This document shows, in pieces, positions 23,925 through 34,266 of a stretch of DNA of 64,000 nucleotides. Below the pieces are notes generated by a model. The model was not told the origin of the DNA. It saw nothing but the letters and a program-made list of their open reading frames with translations, and searched no databases. This DNA comes from Atopobiaceae bacterium (lineage in GTDB: Bacteria; Actinomycetota; Coriobacteriia; Coriobacteriales; Atopobiaceae), in NCBI GenBank assembly GCA_022482785.1, contig JAKVON010000003.1:62001-126000 (forward strand), read 5' to 3'. The number at the start of each line of letters is the position of its first letter. Position 1 is the stretch's first letter. The translations under genes were made by a program, and so were the position numbers.

Positions 23925-25100
23925 ATGGGATACCGCACCTACACATGCCCCATCGCCAAGTCGTGCGGCGGCTGCGAGTGGCTCGCCGTTCCCTACCCCA
24001 TCCAACTCAAACGCAAGCAGGCCGCGGTCGAGGCGCTCTTCGCCGACGTCGTATCGGCAGACCACGCCCGCCTCCTTCCCATCGTGGGCATGGCCGAGCC
24101 GGTCGCCTATCGTCACAAGGCCGCCACGCCCTTCGCCCCGGGAACGCACGGGCGCATCCGCTCGGGCTTCTACGCGTCGGGCACCCATCGCATCGTCCCC
24201 TGCGCGCGCTGCCTCGTCGAGGCGCCCCTCTGCCGAGAGACGCTCAACGCGGTCGCCCGGGCTGCCGAGGACCTGAACGTCCCCGCCTATGACGAGGACG
24301 CCGGCAAGGGGCTGCTCAGGCACGCCATCGTGCGCGCCGGCTGGAAGACGGACGACCTGCTGCTCACCATCGTGACGAACGGCCAGGCCCTGCGCCACGC
24401 CGAGTCCTTCCTCAAGGCGCTCGCCGGCCTTGCCCCGCACGTCACGGGCATCGTCCAGAACGTGAACCAGCGACGCACCAATGCCATGCTCGGCCCCGAG
24501 TCGAGCCCGCTCTCGGGGCCCGGGACCATGCACGACCAACTCCTGGGGTGCACGTTCGAGATCGGCCCCACCTCGTTCTACCAGACCAACCCCGAGCAGA
24601 CCGAGCCCCTCTACCGCGCTGCCATCGACGGCCTTCGCCTCGAGCCCGGCATGCGCCTGCTCGACGCCTACTGCGGCATCGGCAGCATCGGCATCTGCGC
24701 CGCCAGGGCGACGCCGGGAGTCGAGGTCGTGGGCGTCGAGAAGGGCCGCGACGCCGTCGCGTGCGCCCGGAGGAACGCCGAGGCGAACGGCCTTGCCGGG
24801 CGGGCGCGCTTCGTCGCCGCCGATGCCACCGCCTACATGCGCGACGCGAAGAAGGCGGGCGCCGGATACGACGCGGTCGTGCTCGACCCGCCCCGCACCG
24901 GGTCGACCGTCACCTTCCTGGACGGGGTGTGCTCGCTGGCCCCAGCTCGCGTCGCCTACGTCTCGTGCAACCCGGAGACGCAGGCAAGGGACGTCGCGCT
25001 CCTGCGTCGAGGCGGCTACGTCCTGGACTCCCTGCAGGCCGTCGACCTCTTCCCCCACACCAGGCACGTCGAGTCGGTCGCCATCCTGTCCAGGCCGTAA
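23925..25100 (+). CDS. TrmA/RlmD-family 23S rRNA (uracil-5-)-methyltransferase
   Basis: N-terminal Cys cluster CPIAKSCGGCEW, FYQTNPEQTEPLY, DAYCGIGSIGI, DPPRTG, YVSCNPETQARD motifs. Confidence 0.9.
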   Translation: MGYRTYTCPIAKSCGGCEWLAVPYPIQLKRKQAAVEALFADVVSADHARLLPIVGMAEPVAYRHKAATPFAPGTHGRIRSGFYASGTHRIVPCARCLVEAPLCRETLNAVARAAEDLNVPAYDEDAGKGLLRHAIVRAGWKTDDLLLTIVTNGQALRHAESFLKALAGLAPHVTGIVQNVNQRRTNAMLGPESSPLSGPGTMHDQLLGCTFEIGPTSFYQTNPEQTEPLYRAAIDGLRLEPGMRLLDAYCGIGSIGICAARATPGVEVVGVEKGRDAVACARRNAEANGLAGRARFVAADATAYMRDAKKAGAGYDAVVLDPPRTGSTVTFLDGVCSLAPARVAYVSCNPETQARDVALLRRGGYVLDSLQAVDLFPHTRHVESVAILSRP

Positions 25101-25192
25101 GCCGATGGCTTGCCCCTCCCCGGCCGCACGGGTAGATAATGGGCGAAACGCCGGCCAGCCAGGCATCGGCGGAATCAATCCCTGGGGGTTCC

Positions 25193-25945
25193 ATGATAGA
25201 GATCAAGGGCGTCTCGAAGGCCTATGCGGGAAGCAGGCACAAGGCCGTCGACAACCTCAGCTGGATCGTCCCCGACGGCGCTATCACGGGCTTCATCGGC
25301 CCGAACGGCGCCGGCAAGTCAACGTCGATCCACATGATGACCGGCTCGCTCGAGCCGGACGCCGGCAGCATCCTCCTCAACGGCGTCGACATCGTCAAGG
25401 ACCCCATAGAGGCCAAGCGGCAGTTCGGCTTCGTGCCCGACGTCCCGGACGTGTTCCTCAACCTCAAGGCCATCGAGTACCTCAACTTCATGGCCGACCT
25501 CTACGCCGTCCCCACGGCGGAGAGGTCGCGCTTCCTCGGGGAGGTCCCCGCGAGGCTGGAGATCGCCGACGTGCTCGACAACCAGATCGCCGCCCTGAGC
25601 CACGGCATGCGGCAGAAGGTCATCATCATGGGCGCGCTCATTCACAGGCCCCCGATCTGGATCCTCGACGAGCCCATGGCCGGGCTCGACCCCAAGTCGG
25701 CCTTCGAGCTCAAGAAGATGATGCGCGAGCACGCGGCCTCGGGAAGGTCGGTTCTCTTCTCGACCCACGTGCTCGAGGTGGCGGAGAAGCTCTGCGACCA
25801 GATCTGCGTCATCAACCACGGCAGGCAGCTCTACCTGGGGACCCTCGAACAGCTCAAGGCCCGCCATCCCGGCATGAGCCTCGAGGACATCTTCCTCGCC
25901 ATCACCGAGGGCGGCACGGGGGACGCGACGGGGGACGCACGATGA
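25193..25945 (+). CDS. ABC transporter ATP-binding protein
   Basis: GPNGAGKST, LSHGMRQKV, ILDEPMAGLDP, STHVLE motifs. Confidence 0.95.
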   Translation: MIEIKGVSKAYAGSRHKAVDNLSWIVPDGAITGFIGPNGAGKSTSIHMMTGSLEPDAGSILLNGVDIVKDPIEAKRQFGFVPDVPDVFLNLKAIEYLNFMADLYAVPTAERSRFLGEVPARLEIADVLDNQIAALSHGMRQKVIIMGALIHRPPIWILDEPMAGLDPKSAFELKKMMREHAASGRSVLFSTHVLEVAEKLCDQICVINHGRQLYLGTLEQLKARHPGMSLEDIFLAITEGGTGDATGDAR

Positions 25946-27594
25946 GGAACTACCTGCTGCTCACCAAGACCCTCATCCTGTGCGGGCTCGACATCGGCCC
26001 GCACGACAAGGGCAAGCTGCTCGACCGAAACCTCATGGCCGGCATCTCCCTCGTGGCCATCGTCGCGATCGTCGCCGAGATCGTGAAGTCGCTCACCGGC
26101 GTCGTCGGCGCCATCGTCGCCGCCGGGGGCGACGGCCACGCATTCGTCGAGCAGGGCCTGGCCGTCGGGATGCTCGCCGCCTTCGTGATGGGCGTGCCCA
26201 TGGTGCTCTCGTCGTTCTACGTCTCGTCCGACACCACCACGCTGCTCTCCCTGCCCGTCCCCATCTCCACGATAGCCGCGGCCCGGTTCACCCGCTGCTT
26301 CTTCTATGCCTACTCGCTGGTCATGCTGTTCGCGCTGCCGACGCTCATCTCGTTCGGCCTGGCGACCGGCGCCGGGGTCGCGTACTGGGTGTTCGCCGTC
26401 GTGGTCTTCCTGCTCCTGCCGACCGTCCCGCTCGTCTACGACAGCGTCATCGCGATGCTCGTCATGCGCGCCTTCCACAGGATGCACAACAAGAGGCTGC
26501 TGACGGGCATCGGCACGGCGGTCTCCCTGGCATTCGCCCTGGTCTGGGTCTTCGTCTCCGTCTCGAAGGGCCAGGGGGACACCATGGGGATGGAGGCGAT
26601 GCTGTCGAGCCTCGGCCCGGTGGGCGCGATCTTCCCCAACGTCCCCTTCGCAGGCGCCGCCCTCGGGCAGCTCTCCGTCACGGGCCTCCTCCTCTACGTT
26701 GCCTCGTGCGCCGCCTTCGTCGCCCTGTTCCTGGTCGTCGCCAAGCTCGTCTACTACGAGAGCGTCGTCGGCATGACCGAGATGACCACCCACAACGCGG
26801 CCCTCTCGGGCAAGGATGTGGCCTCCTTCGGGCGCGTGCGCTCTCCGATGGGTGCCTACGTGCGGGTCGAGCGGGCCAAGATCCTCCACTCCCCCTTCCA
26901 GATGCAGGTGGTCCTGACCGAGCTCATGTGGCCGGCCATGTTCGTCATAGGCCTGGTCATGGCATCGACCAGGCCCGAGGGGGACGTCCTGGGAAGGGTC
27001 GCGCAGTCCGCCTCTGGCGAGCAGGCCTTCGTGATCCTGACGGCCCTCACGCTGTGCATGACCTTCTTCGCCGCCGCCACGAACCTGCTCCCCTCGATCG
27101 CCATCTCGCTCGAGGGGACGGGGCTCTCCCTGGTCAAGACCCTTCCCATGAGGCTCTCGGACAACCTCAGGGCGAAGGTCCTGGCCATCCTCCCGGCAGA
27201 CTACCTCCTCTCGAACTTCATCCCCCTCGCGGCGACGGCGTACTGCATCGCGAACGGGACGAGCCCCGCCATGCTGCCCGTCGTGGTCGTCATGGGCATC
27301 GCGGGCACCGTCGCCGTCTGCTACCTCCAGATGCTCTTCGACCTCAAGGCGCCCAACCTCAAGTGGCTGGACCCCTCCTCCGTCGGCAGGAAGGCGGGGA
27401 CGATCATCTCCATGCTGGCATGCATCGCCCTCGGCCTCGTCGTCTGCGCGGTCTCCTTCGTCCCCGTGATGCTCCTCGGGCTCCCCTCCGTCCTGTCGAC
27501 GGCCATCGGCCTCGTCGTCTCGGTCGGGCTTGCGATCGGCCTCAGGGCCTTCGCGCTGAGCTATGGGGAGCGCCGCCTGCGCCAGCTTCCGTGA
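25942..27594 (+). CDS. ABC transporter permease (multi-TM)
   Basis: Overlaps the ATPase gene by 4 nt; MRNYLLLTKTLILCGLDIG followed by multiple hydrophobic segments. Confidence 0.8.
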   Translation: MRNYLLLTKTLILCGLDIGPHDKGKLLDRNLMAGISLVAIVAIVAEIVKSLTGVVGAIVAAGGDGHAFVEQGLAVGMLAAFVMGVPMVLSSFYVSSDTTTLLSLPVPISTIAAARFTRCFFYAYSLVMLFALPTLISFGLATGAGVAYWVFAVVVFLLLPTVPLVYDSVIAMLVMRAFHRMHNKRLLTGIGTAVSLAFALVWVFVSVSKGQGDTMGMEAMLSSLGPVGAIFPNVPFAGAALGQLSVTGLLLYVASCAAFVALFLVVAKLVYYESVVGMTEMTTHNAALSGKDVASFGRVRSPMGAYVRVERAKILHSPFQMQVVLTELMWPAMFVIGLVMASTRPEGDVLGRVAQSASGEQAFVILTALTLCMTFFAAATNLLPSIAISLEGTGLSLVKTLPMRLSDNLRAKVLAILPADYLLSNFIPLAATAYCIANGTSPAMLPVVVVMGIAGTVAVCYLQMLFDLKAPNLKWLDPSSVGRKAGTIISMLACIALGLVVCAVSFVPVMLLGLPSVLSTAIGLVVSVGLAIGLRAFALSYGERRLRQLP

Positions 27595-27607
27595 GGGGGA
27601 TGCGGCC

Positions 27608-28828
27608 CTAGGCCTTGCGCTGGGCGCGGTTGTTCGTCTTGTAGCGGTACATGGTGGAGTCGGTCTCCTCGAGGATGGCCGAGACGTTGGCCATGGGCGC
27701 GAGGCCGTTGTCGTACCTCGCGCTGCTGGAGATGCCGTAGCTGAACGACTGCGGGTATTCCCGGACCTCACGCCTGAACTCCTCGCGGATCCGGGAGAGC
27801 TGGCCCTCGAGGGGAACGTCGGAGAACGAGATGACGAGGAACTCGTCGCCGCCCTCGCGACAGAGCTCCACGGGGCCGGCGACGTCGGAGAGGGCCCGCA
27901 CCGCGTCGAGGATGTAGGCGTTGCCCACGTCATGCCCGAAGGTGTCGTTCACGTACTTGAGGCCGTCGAGGTCGACGAACGCCAGCTCGAACCGGGTGCC
28001 GTTCGCGAAGCACCCGCACATCCTCTCGATGGCGTGGCGACGGTTGAACAGGCCCGTGAGGAAGTCGTGGTATGCGAGGTACTCGACCTCGCGCTCGCGC
28101 GTCACGTCGTGGAGGATGCTCACGATCGCCGGCTCCCCGTCCCACTGGATGGGCAGGGACGAGACCTCGAGGCGCAGGCCGGCATGGCCGTCGTCCCCCT
28201 CGAACACGAGCTCGCGGCGGCCCACCTCGAGGGGGTCGTCCTCCGAGGATATGTCCCTCAGCCTCTGCCGGAACTCCACGTCGAAGTTCATGTGGGCCTC
28301 GAAGTAGCGCCGGCAGGCATCGTTCATGTGGAAGATCCGCCCGTCTTCCAGGGAGGAGACCACCACCCAGTCGCTCATCAGCTCCATGAGGCGGGTGTGG
28401 AGCACCTGCCCCTGGCCGAGCCGGTCGTTCTGCTGCCCGATGACCTCCGCCTCGTGCTGGAGGCGCGTCTCCCTGTCCTCGAGCGTCGCGACCATGTCGT
28501 TGAACACCCGCGAGAGCGAGCCCATGAAGTCGAGCCTCTGGCTGTAGTCGCCCTTGGTCACCTGCTCGGCCTGCCAGACCAGGTGGGAGAGCGACCCGTG
28601 CAGGTCGCGCAGCTCGCCGGTGATGGGGTTGTCGGGGGCCGGGAGCGCGACGTCGAGGTCGCCCCTCGAGAGGCCCTCCGCGAACACGCGCTCCTCGGCG
28701 AGGTACTCGCCGAGCTGCATGAGGCCCTGGGCCAGCCGTCGCTGCTCCGGGGGGAGGGCATCGGGGTCTATGTGGGCGTTCCGGGGCGAGTAGAGGACGT
28801 CCCTCAGGTATTCGAACAGCTCATCCAC
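27608..28828 (-). CDS. Soluble PAS-GGDEF diguanylate cyclase
   Basis: HDFLTGLFNRRHAIERM...FGHDVGN...CREGGDEF; upstream PAS-like segment; no obvious TM helices. Confidence 0.85.
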   Translation of the reverse strand: MDELFEYLRDVLYSPRNAHIDPDALPPEQRRLAQGLMQLGEYLAEERVFAEGLSRGDLDVALPAPDNPITGELRDLHGSLSHLVWQAEQVTKGDYSQRLDFMGSLSRVFNDMVATLEDRETRLQHEAEVIGQQNDRLGQGQVLHTRLMELMSDWVVVSSLEDGRIFHMNDACRRYFEAHMNFDVEFRQRLRDISSEDDPLEVGRRELVFEGDDGHAGLRLEVSSLPIQWDGEPAIVSILHDVTREREVEYLAYHDFLTGLFNRRHAIERMCGCFANGTRFELAFVDLDGLKYVNDTFGHDVGNAYILDAVRALSDVAGPVELCREGGDEFLVISFSDVPLEGQLSRIREEFRREVREYPQSFSYGISSSARYDNGLAPMANVSAILEETDSTMYRYKTNNRAQRKA

Positions 28829-29357
28829 CCTGGACTCCCTTGAAGCGGCAGACGCGCGCCCCGCTCGCCCAGCAGTCGACCTCGCGCACCTTGTAGGGCT
28901 TGCCGGTGTACTCCTCGAAGATGCCGGCTATGAAGCCCTCGTCGTAGACGCACACGACCTCGTTGGTGATGGGCAGGCCGCTGCAGTCGAGGTCCTCCCC
29001 CACGGTGAGGACGAAGCTGCCGTCCCTGTCGTCGAGCATCTCCATGCGGAGGATGCCGATCCTGAGCGACCTGAGGCTCGCCTGCAGCTGGGCGAGGAAC
29101 GGGTCCATCCCGAGCGTGAGGTCGAGGGCATTCCTCGCATACTCGTGCCCGACGAGCTCGCCGGCGGCGCGAAACACGTGGTCGGCCTGCTCCTGGCCCA
29201 TCTCGGTGACGAGCACGTGGTTCATGGAGTACTGCAGGAGGCGATAGACGAGCACCGGCATGTCCTCGCCGAGGTTCTCGCGGCCCTCCTTGATGTCGCC
29301 GATCGACGCCCAGGAGAAGTCCGCATGCTTCGGCTCGGCCTTGAAGACGTTTTCCAT
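28821..29357 (-). CDS. V4R (4-vinyl reductase-like) small-molecule-binding domain protein
   Basis: About 180 aa; C-terminal EEYTGKPYKVREVDCWASGARVCRFKG is the typical V4R ending; overlaps the GGDEF gene by 8 nt. Confidence 0.75.
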   Translation of the reverse strand: MENVFKAEPKHADFSWASIGDIKEGRENLGEDMPVLVYRLLQYSMNHVLVTEMGQEQADHVFRAAGELVGHEYARNALDLTLGMDPFLAQLQASLRSLRIGILRMEMLDDRDGSFVLTVGEDLDCSGLPITNEVVCVYDEGFIAGIFEEYTGKPYKVREVDCWASGARVCRFKGVQGG

Positions 29358-29486
29358 CGCTGTCTCTCCCCTTGGGCGGCGCATCGACATATAGGGAAAG
29401 TCTTTCTCTTTTCGTCGCATCGTATGCATACGTTGCGACGAACGAGCTTGAATCCGGTTCGGAAGACCCTCGGGGCGAGCCGGGGG

Positions 29487-30101
29487 CTATCTGCCGGCTA
29501 TGGCGACGGTCCTGTCGTCCCTCACGCTGACGCGCCCCTCGGCGAGCAGCTGGATGGCATCCGGGTAGAGGACGTGCTCGACCTCGTGGATGTGGGCCTC
29601 GAGCTCGTCGAGCGACCAGCCCTCCTCCACGACGAGGGGCCTCTGGGCGATGATGGGGCCGGCGTCGTAGTCCGCGTTGGCGAAGTGGACGGTGACGCCG
29701 GTGACCTTGACGCCGCGCTCGTAGGCGTCCCGGATCGCATGGGCGCCCGGGAAGCTCGGGAGCAGCGCGGGGTGGAGGTTGACGACGCGGTCGGGGAAGG
29801 TGGCGAGCAGGGGCTCGTGGACCATGCGCATGTAGCCCGCCATGATCACGTAGTCGACCCCCTTGCGGAAGAGCTCGGCGGCGATCACCTCGTCGGCCGT
29901 GATGGGGTCCGCGTAGACCTCCTTGGAGAGGGTCAGGGTCTGGATCCCGGCCGCCTCGGCGCGCTTGAGCCCATAGGCGTCCGGCCGGGAGGAGACCACC
30001 ATCTCGACGGTCGCGTCGAGCGTCCCCGCCGCGATGCGGTCGATGATGGCCTGCAGGTTGGTTCCGCTTCCCGAGACGAGCACGCCGAGCCGGATGCTCA
30101 T
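29487..30101 (-). CDS. purN: Phosphoribosylglycinamide formyltransferase
   Basis: MSIRLGVLVSGSGTNLQAIID...AGYMRMV...NLHPALLPSFPG...GVTVHFAN. Confidence 0.95.
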   Translation of the reverse strand: MSIRLGVLVSGSGTNLQAIIDRIAAGTLDATVEMVVSSRPDAYGLKRAEAAGIQTLTLSKEVYADPITADEVIAAELFRKGVDYVIMAGYMRMVHEPLLATFPDRVVNLHPALLPSFPGAHAIRDAYERGVKVTGVTVHFANADYDAGPIIAQRPLVVEEGWSLDELEAHIHEVEHVLYPDAIQLLAEGRVSVRDDRTVAIAGR

Positions 30102-31168
30102 CGGTAGGTCACCCTGCCCGACCCCTCGACGCACTCGCCCATGACGAACGGCCTCTGGCCGTAGGTCTCGAGGGACTCGCAGACGGCGTCGACGTCGTCT
30201 GGGTCGCAGATGACGCACATGCCGACCCCCATGTTGAAGGTCTTGTACGCCTCGTCGGGCGAGAGGCCCGCGGCGTCGACCATGTAGTCGATGACGGGCG
30301 GGACGGACCAGGCCGGGCCCGACTCGCCGCCGCGGTCGATGGCCGCGTCGACGTCGGACGGAAGCGCGCGGTTGAGGTTCTCGGTGATTCCCCCGCCGGT
30401 GATATGGGCGAGCGCGTGGATGGGCGTCCCCGCCTTGAGCACCCTGACCAGCGCGCCGGCATAGATGGTGGTGGGGCGGAGGACGGCGTCGGCCAGGCTC
30501 TCCCCTCCCAGCTCGTCGAGCGGGCGGTTGAGCTCCTCGGCGTCCCTGCCCTCGATGGCGACCTTCCTCACCAGCGAGTAGCCGTTGGAGTGTATGCCCG
30601 AGCTGGGCAGGCCGATGATCGCGTCGCCCACGTGGACATGCTGGGGCCCGAGCATCTTGGGTCGGTCGACGACGCCCACGGCGAACCCGGCCAGGTCGTA
30701 GTCGCCCGGGTCCATGACGCCGGGATGCTCGGCCATCTCCCCACCGATGAGGGCGCAGCCGCTCTGGCGGCACCCCTCGGCGATCCCGGAGACGATCCTG
30801 GCCATGCCGTCGGCCTCGATGCGGCCGATGGCGACGTAGTCGAGGAAGAACAGGGGCTCGGCGCCCGAGACCACGATGTCGTCGACGCACATGGCAACGA
30901 GGTCCTGCCCGACCGTCTCGTGCCTGTCGAGCATCTGGGCGATGGCGAGCTTCGTGCCCACGCCGTCGGTGCCCGAGACCAGGACCGGGTCGTCCATGCG
31001 CTTGAGCGCCTTCGCGTCGAACAGGCAGCCGAAGCCGCCGAGGCCGCCGATCACCTCGGGACGGGTCGTCGTCGCGACGTCGGCCTTGATGGCGTCGACC
31101 GCACGCGCGCCCTCGTCGACGTCGACACCGGCGTCGGCGTAGCTTACGTGCTTGGCTGCCTTACTCAT
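30098..31168 (-). CDS. purM: Phosphoribosylformylglycinamidine cyclo-ligase (AIR synthetase)
   Basis: YADAGVDVDEG, VSGTDGVGTKL, DDIVVSGAEPLFFLDY, LIGGEMAEHPG motifs. Confidence 0.96.
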   Translation of the reverse strand: MSKAAKHVSYADAGVDVDEGARAVDAIKADVATTTRPEVIGGLGGFGCLFDAKALKRMDDPVLVSGTDGVGTKLAIAQMLDRHETVGQDLVAMCVDDIVVSGAEPLFFLDYVAIGRIEADGMARIVSGIAEGCRQSGCALIGGEMAEHPGVMDPGDYDLAGFAVGVVDRPKMLGPQHVHVGDAIIGLPSSGIHSNGYSLVRKVAIEGRDAEELNRPLDELGGESLADAVLRPTTIYAGALVRVLKAGTPIHALAHITGGGITENLNRALPSDVDAAIDRGGESGPAWSVPPVIDYMVDAAGLSPDEAYKTFNMGVGMCVICDPDDVDAVCESLETYGQRPFVMGECVEGSGRVTYR

Positions 31169-32715
31169 GGGCCATCTCCTCCTTCAGGATGTCATCGAAG
31201 CTGTCCTCGATCAGCTGGCTCACGCCGCCGCGCGACGTGGCGGAGGCATGGGCGAGGTTGTTGGGCGCATAGCCCTCGAGGAACTTGCCCCTCGAGAAGC
31301 TCGCGGGTATCTCGACGGGATACTGTCCCGTGAAGCACGCCGTGCAGTAGCCGGCCATGGGGACGCAGTTGAGCAGACCCCCCACCGAGAGGAACGCCAG
31401 CGAGTCCGCGCCGATGAAGTCGCGTATCCCCTCAACCGACCTGTTCGCGGAGATGAGCTGGTCCTGGGTGTCGGTGTCGATGCCGTAGAAGCAGGGCCAG
31501 GTCACCTCGGGCGAGTTGATGCGGACGTGGACCTCCGTCGCGCCCGCCTCCTTGAGCATCCTCACGATCTGTCGCGACGTGGTGCCGCGCACGATGGAGT
31601 CGTCGACCATGACGATTCGCCTTCCGGCGACGTTGTCGCGCAGCGCGTTGAGCTTCATGCGGACGCCCATCTCGCGCAGCTCCTGCGTGGGCTGGATGAA
31701 CGTGCGCGCGACGTAGCGGTTCTTGATGAGGCCCTCGCCGTAGGGGATGCCGGCCTCGCGGGCGAAGCCCTCGGCGGGGGGCATGCCGGAGTCTGGGACG
31801 CCTATAACGAGGTCCGCGTCGGCGGGCGCCTCTCGCGCCAGCTGGCGGCCCATCTCGTAGCGGTCACCGTAGATCGACGACCCGTCCTTGACGGAGTCGG
31901 GGCGCGCGAAGTAGACGTGCTCGAAGATGCAGTTGGCGGGGAATGCGCCTGGGCACGCCCTGCATCGAGGTGAGGCCGTCATCGGAGACGCGGATGATCT
32001 CGCCGGGGACGACCTCGCGCACGAACTCCGCGCCGATGATGTCGAACGCGCAGGTCTCGCTCGCGACGACCCACCCGTCGTGGCCGGAGAGCCTGCCGAG
32101 CATGAGCGGCCGGATGCCGTTGGGGTCACGGAAGGCGTAGAGCGCGTTGTCGCGGACAAGGGCCATCGCGTAGCCGCCCTCCACGAGCTTCATGGTGTTC
32201 GCTATGCCCTCGCGCAGGCGGCTCGTCTGCTGGGTGAAGTAGCCGATGAGCTTGGCGGCCACCTCGCTGTCGGTGTTCGAGCGAAAGGGGACGCCCAGGT
32301 TGACCAGCTCGCGGCGGAGGTGGTCGGAGTTCACGAGGGTCCCGTTGTGCGCGAGCGCGATGATCACCTCGTTGATGGCCGAGAGGTGCGGCTGGGCCGC
32401 CTCCCAGCTCTTGGCGCCGCTCGTCCCGTAGCGCACGTGGCCGACGGCGACCTTGCCCGGCATGGCGGAGAGGTCGGCCTCGGAGAAGACCTGCCCCACG
32501 AGGCCGAGGTCCTTGCGCACGAGCACGGTGGTGCCGTCGCCCACGGCGATTCCCGCGGACTCCTGCCCCCTGTGCTGGAGCGCCCGCAGCCCGAAGAAGG
32601 TCATGCGGGCCACGTCGTGCCCGGGGGCGAAGATGCCGAAGACCCCGCACTCCTCGTGGAGGTGGTCGTCGTCGGCCCGGGGATCGGGCGTGGGGGCCCA
32701 TTGGTCTGGGAGCAT
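31161..32715 (-). CDS. purF: Amidophosphoribosyltransferase; frame disrupted near 31937
   Basis: N-terminal frame HEECGVFGIFAP...ALQHRGQESAGIA (31864..32715); C-terminal frame NCIFEHVYFARPDS...VMVDDSIVRGTT (31161..). Junction ATTCCC[C]GCCAAC. Confidence 0.93.
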
Positions 32716-32725
32716 CTCTCTTCCC

Positions 32726-33778
32726 CTAGCCCTTCTGGCTCGCCGCGATGGCCGCGGTCGCCTCTGACTTCAGGACGCAGACCAGCTCGGTGCGGCCGTA
32801 CCCGTCATAGTAGTTGCAGGTGGAGAGCGTGAGCACCCGCGTCGCCCCGTTGATGATGGAGGCTGCGTCGGCGTTTCTGGTCTGCGCCTTCCCGAGCAGG
32901 CCGTTCAGGTAGGCGTGGAAGGTCGCGTCGTCGGCGAACGAGAACTTGCGGACGTTCGTGTCGTCGGGGTCCGTGTAGTAGAGCAGCAGGGGCTCGAGCT
33001 CGTAGGTGTTGCCCTCCGTCACGTACCAGACGGTCTTCACGCTGTCGAAGAACTCCTGCTTGTCCATGTCGGCGACCTGCTTGAACATGGCGCCGTTCTT
33101 GAGGTGGTGACCGTAGACCAACGTCTGCTGGTCAACCAGGCCGGGCTTCGTGTTGAGGTAGTCCATGAAGATCTGCCCGCCCACGCCGTAGACGCCCTCG
33201 GCGTTGGTGTTGAGGTAGTGGTCGTTGTCCGATCCCTGGTAGACGGGATAGTTGACGACGGTGCCGGGAATCTGGATCCAGCCCACGACGTCGGCGTTGA
33301 TGGCCTTCAGGGAGGCCCAGTCGACCACGGGCGGGGTGGAGGTGTCGTCGCTGACCGTGGCGTACTTGGCCAGCTTCGCGTTCTCGGCGTCCTGCTGGGA
33401 GTACTGCCACTGCGAGTAGCCCCACATCCCCGCGGCCACGGCCAGGAGCACGACGCCGACGGCGATGAGGACGTTCGAGAGGATGCGGCTCGCCGAGCCC
33501 TTCTTCTTCCCGCCGCCCGACGCCCCGCCCTTGGCATGCGTGCCCGCGTGGGCCGCGGCGTGGGCCGACCTCTCGGCGCCGCCCTTCGCCTGCCTCTCCG
33601 AATAGGGCTGGCCGTTCGCGTGGTAGGAGGGCACGCTCGGCGCGAAGCCCGTCGCCTTGCGCCACGAGGGCCGCACGTTGCCCGAGCCATAGTAGTCGCG
33701 CGCCTCGTCGGTGGTCGAGACGGGCTCGCCAGGCTCGATGTCGCGCAGGTGCCTGCTCTTGCTGTCGTCCGAGCTCAC
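32726..33778 (-). CDS. Class B sortase
   Basis: N-terminal TM, VVGWIQIPGTVVNYPVYQG, LVYGHHLKNGAMF, and active-site TLSTCNYYDGYGRTELVCVL. Confidence 0.9.
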   Translation of the reverse strand: MSSDDSKSRHLRDIEPGEPVSTTDEARDYYGSGNVRPSWRKATGFAPSVPSYHANGQPYSERQAKGGAERSAHAAAHAGTHAKGGASGGGKKKGSASRILSNVLIAVGVVLLAVAAGMWGYSQWQYSQQDAENAKLAKYATVSDDTSTPPVVDWASLKAINADVVGWIQIPGTVVNYPVYQGSDNDHYLNTNAEGVYGVGGQIFMDYLNTKPGLVDQQTLVYGHHLKNGAMFKQVADMDKQEFFDSVKTVWYVTEGNTYELEPLLLYYTDPDDTNVRKFSFADDATFHAYLNGLLGKAQTRNADAASIINGATRVLTLSTCNYYDGYGRTELVCVLKSEATAAIAASQKG

Positions 33779-33801
33779 GTCGTGCTCCTTCCCCGCCCGA
33801 G

Positions 33802-34251
33802 CTACCCGAGCCTCGAGCCCACGTATCTGGCCGCTGCCGGCTTGTCGAAGTTCCCGTTCGTGATCTTGCCGAGCTCTGCCATGACCTTGCCCATGTCGCG
33901 CTTGGTCTCGGCGCCCAGCCTCGTGATGACCTCGTCTGCCTGGTCCTCGAGTTCCGCGCCCGAGAGCTGGGCTGGGAGGAGGTCGTGCAGGACCTCGGCC
34001 TGGCTCGAGAGCTCCCCGATGCGCTCCGCGTGGGCCTCGGCGCCCACCTTGCGCAGGCCGTCGAGCTCCTCGTCCATGACCTTCTGCAGCTTCTTGATGG
34101 CGGCGGTGAGGTCGGCCTCGGTGGCGTCGCGGCGCTCGTCGACCTCCACCTGCTTAACCGCCTGGTTGACCTGGCGCAGGATGGACAGGCGCGTCTTGTC
34201 CTGTGCCTTCATGGCCTTCTTGATCTGGTCGAGCAGCTCGGCCTTCTCCAT
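33802..34251 (-). CDS. GatB/YqeY domain-containing protein
   Basis: LLDQIKKAMKAQDKTRLSILRQV...; length and motif typical of YqeY. Confidence 0.85.
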   Translation of the reverse strand: MEKAELLDQIKKAMKAQDKTRLSILRQVNQAVKQVEVDERRDATEADLTAAIKKLQKVMDEELDGLRKVGAEAHAERIGELSSQAEVLHDLLPAQLSGAELEDQADEVITRLGAETKRDMGKVMAELGKITNGNFDKPAAARYVGSRLG

Positions 34252-34266
34252 GGTTGCCCTCTCTTC

